A model generated the notes under the pieces. That model saw nothing but the letters and a program-made list of their open reading frames with translations, had not been told where the DNA came from and searched no databases. The position numbers and the translations under genes were made by a program. 6,983 bases of DNA, from positions 1-6,983 of the forward strand of contig CAMODP010000095.1 in the NCBI GenBank assembly GCA_946611445.1, given 5' to 3'. The stretch is from an uncultured Eubacterium sp. Its GTDB lineage: Bacteria; Bacillota; Clostridia; Lachnospirales; Lachnospiraceae. This document shows, in pieces, positions 6,750 to 6,983 of this stretch. The stretch's first letter is position 1. The number at the start of each line of letters is the position of its first letter.

Positions 6750-6803
6750 TTTTAACTATAAATATGATTTTAATAGAATTATAGTTAAAAAAAATAACTA
6801 TGA
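6750..6803. promoter_or_regulatory. Operator-like cluster of three TAACTAT half-sites
   Basis: TTTTAACTATAA (6750-6761) and TTATAGTTAAAA (6779-6790) form a perfect 12-bp inverted repeat with a 17-nt spacer. The second arm also pairs with a third site: TTATAGTTA (6779-6787), seven A residues, then TAACTATGA (6795-6803), with one mismatch. Three half-sites in alternating orientation immediately upstream of a helix-turn-helix gene are typical of a dimeric regulator's own operator. The repeats are directly visible; binding by the adjacent gene product is inferred. A transcript covering the outer repeat could also fold, but the stem is nearly pure A-T. Confidence 0.6.
6778..6783 (-). promoter_or_regulatory. 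Candidate -10 box of the regulator gene
   Basis: The minus strand reads TATAAT (6783 to 6778), a perfect -10 consensus, 41 nt before the ATG. A 17-nt spacer places CCGTCA at the -35 position, matching TTGACA at only 3 of 6 bases, so the promoter would be weak or activator-dependent. A second option is TTGTAA with an 18-nt spacer to CATAGT, also overlapping the half-sites. In both cases bound regulator would cover the promoter. Confidence 0.5.
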
Positions 6804-6839
6804 CGGGCGATTTATAATAATTACAATTAAAAATGCCCG
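6804..6839. repeat. Imperfect hairpin upstream of the regulator promoter
   Basis: CGGGC (6804-6808) pairs with GCCCG (6835-6839), ATTT (6810-6813) with AAAT (6831-6834), and TAAT (6815-6818) with ATTA (6826-6829). One bulged G and one A-A mismatch interrupt the stem, and the loop is 7 nt. Neither strand has a tight T run after the GC clamp, so a terminator is not compelling. A DNA-level binding site or a backup terminator for leftward tRNA read-through is possible. Confidence 0.45.
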
Positions 6840-6854
6840 ATATAAGTCCGCTTG

Positions 6855-6900
6855 GATAAAGGAAAACCGGGAATCAGTATCACAACTGTATTCCCGGTTT
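6855..6900 (-). terminator. Intrinsic terminator of the tRNA-Ser gene
   Basis: AAACCGGGAAT (6864-6874) and ATTCCCGGTTT (6890-6900) form a perfect 11-bp stem. It is extended by CAGT (6875-6878) with ACTG (6885-6888) across a single bulged T, leaving a 6-nt loop. On the minus strand the stem runs into TTTTCCTTTATC. It begins three bases after the mature tRNA 3' end, as expected for a tRNA transcript ending here. Confidence 0.85.
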
Positions 6901-6903
6901 GCG

Positions 6904-6983
6904 CGCAGAGGATGGGATTCGAACCCATGCGCCCTTTCGGACAAACGGTTTTCAAGACCGCCTCGTTATGACCACTTCGATAC
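6904..6983 (-). tRNA. tRNA-Ser (anticodon UGA), 5' end cut by the window edge
   Basis: Read on the minus strand, the anticodon stem GCGGT/ACCGT encloses the loop CTTGAAA, giving anticodon TGA (6954-6952), which decodes UCA and related serine codons. The long variable arm expected of a class II tRNA is present as GTCC-GAAA-GGGC. The T arm is ATGGG-TTCGAAT-CCCAT, and the D stem is TCG/CGA around GTGGTCATAA. The acceptor 3' strand is CCTCTGC with discriminator G at 6904. The next bases are CGC, so CCA is not encoded and must be added post-transcriptionally. About six nucleotides of the 5' acceptor strand lie beyond the window. Confidence 0.93.

Overview
The window looks like a chromosomal segment of a fairly GC-rich member of the Clostridia (Bacillota). 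My best guess is Lachnospirales, inferred from gene order, protein style and AGGAGG-type ribosome binding sites; no phylogeny was run. The plus-strand gene order dxs - tlyA - nadK - argR - recN is the classic clostridial arrangement. Bacillus subtilis has the same order (dxs-yqxC-ahrC-recN) without nadK. The first 5.65 kb is GC-rich, dense and ordinary.

Layout: positions 1-1677 hold the 3' nine-tenths of dxs (its start lies outside the window). Next come tlyA (TTG start, 1694-2506), nadK (2516-3376) and argR (3410-3865), with gaps of 16, 9 and 33 nt that indicate one transcription unit. A long imperfect hairpin (3881-3949) sits in the 102-nt gap before recN (3968-5650) and may end or attenuate the upstream transcript. 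After recN a compact hairpin (5667-5714) serves as a shared terminator for two convergent units.

From 5708 onward the character changes. A markedly AT-rich minus-strand gene (5708-6736) encodes a protein of about 342 aa that joins an N-terminal helix-turn-helix, a GHKL ATPase domain and a C-terminal STAS-like domain of the DUF4325 type. Its upstream region carries three copies of a TAACTAT half-site arranged as two overlapping inverted repeats around a perfect TATAAT -10 box, which looks like an autoregulatory operator. Further right, on the same strand, are a terminator (6855-6900) and a 5'-truncated tRNA-Ser(UGA) at 6904-6983.

The housekeeping genes serve separate pathways: isoprenoid precursor synthesis (dxs), rRNA 2'-O-methylation (tlyA), NADP supply (nadK), arginine regulation (argR) and double-strand break repair (recN). 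In spore-forming relatives spoIVB and spo0A usually follow recN. Here that place is taken by the AT-rich regulator and the tRNA, so synteny breaks exactly at the base-composition boundary. The regulator and its operator are the most interesting part of the window; I see no CRISPR array, insertion sequence or phage gene.
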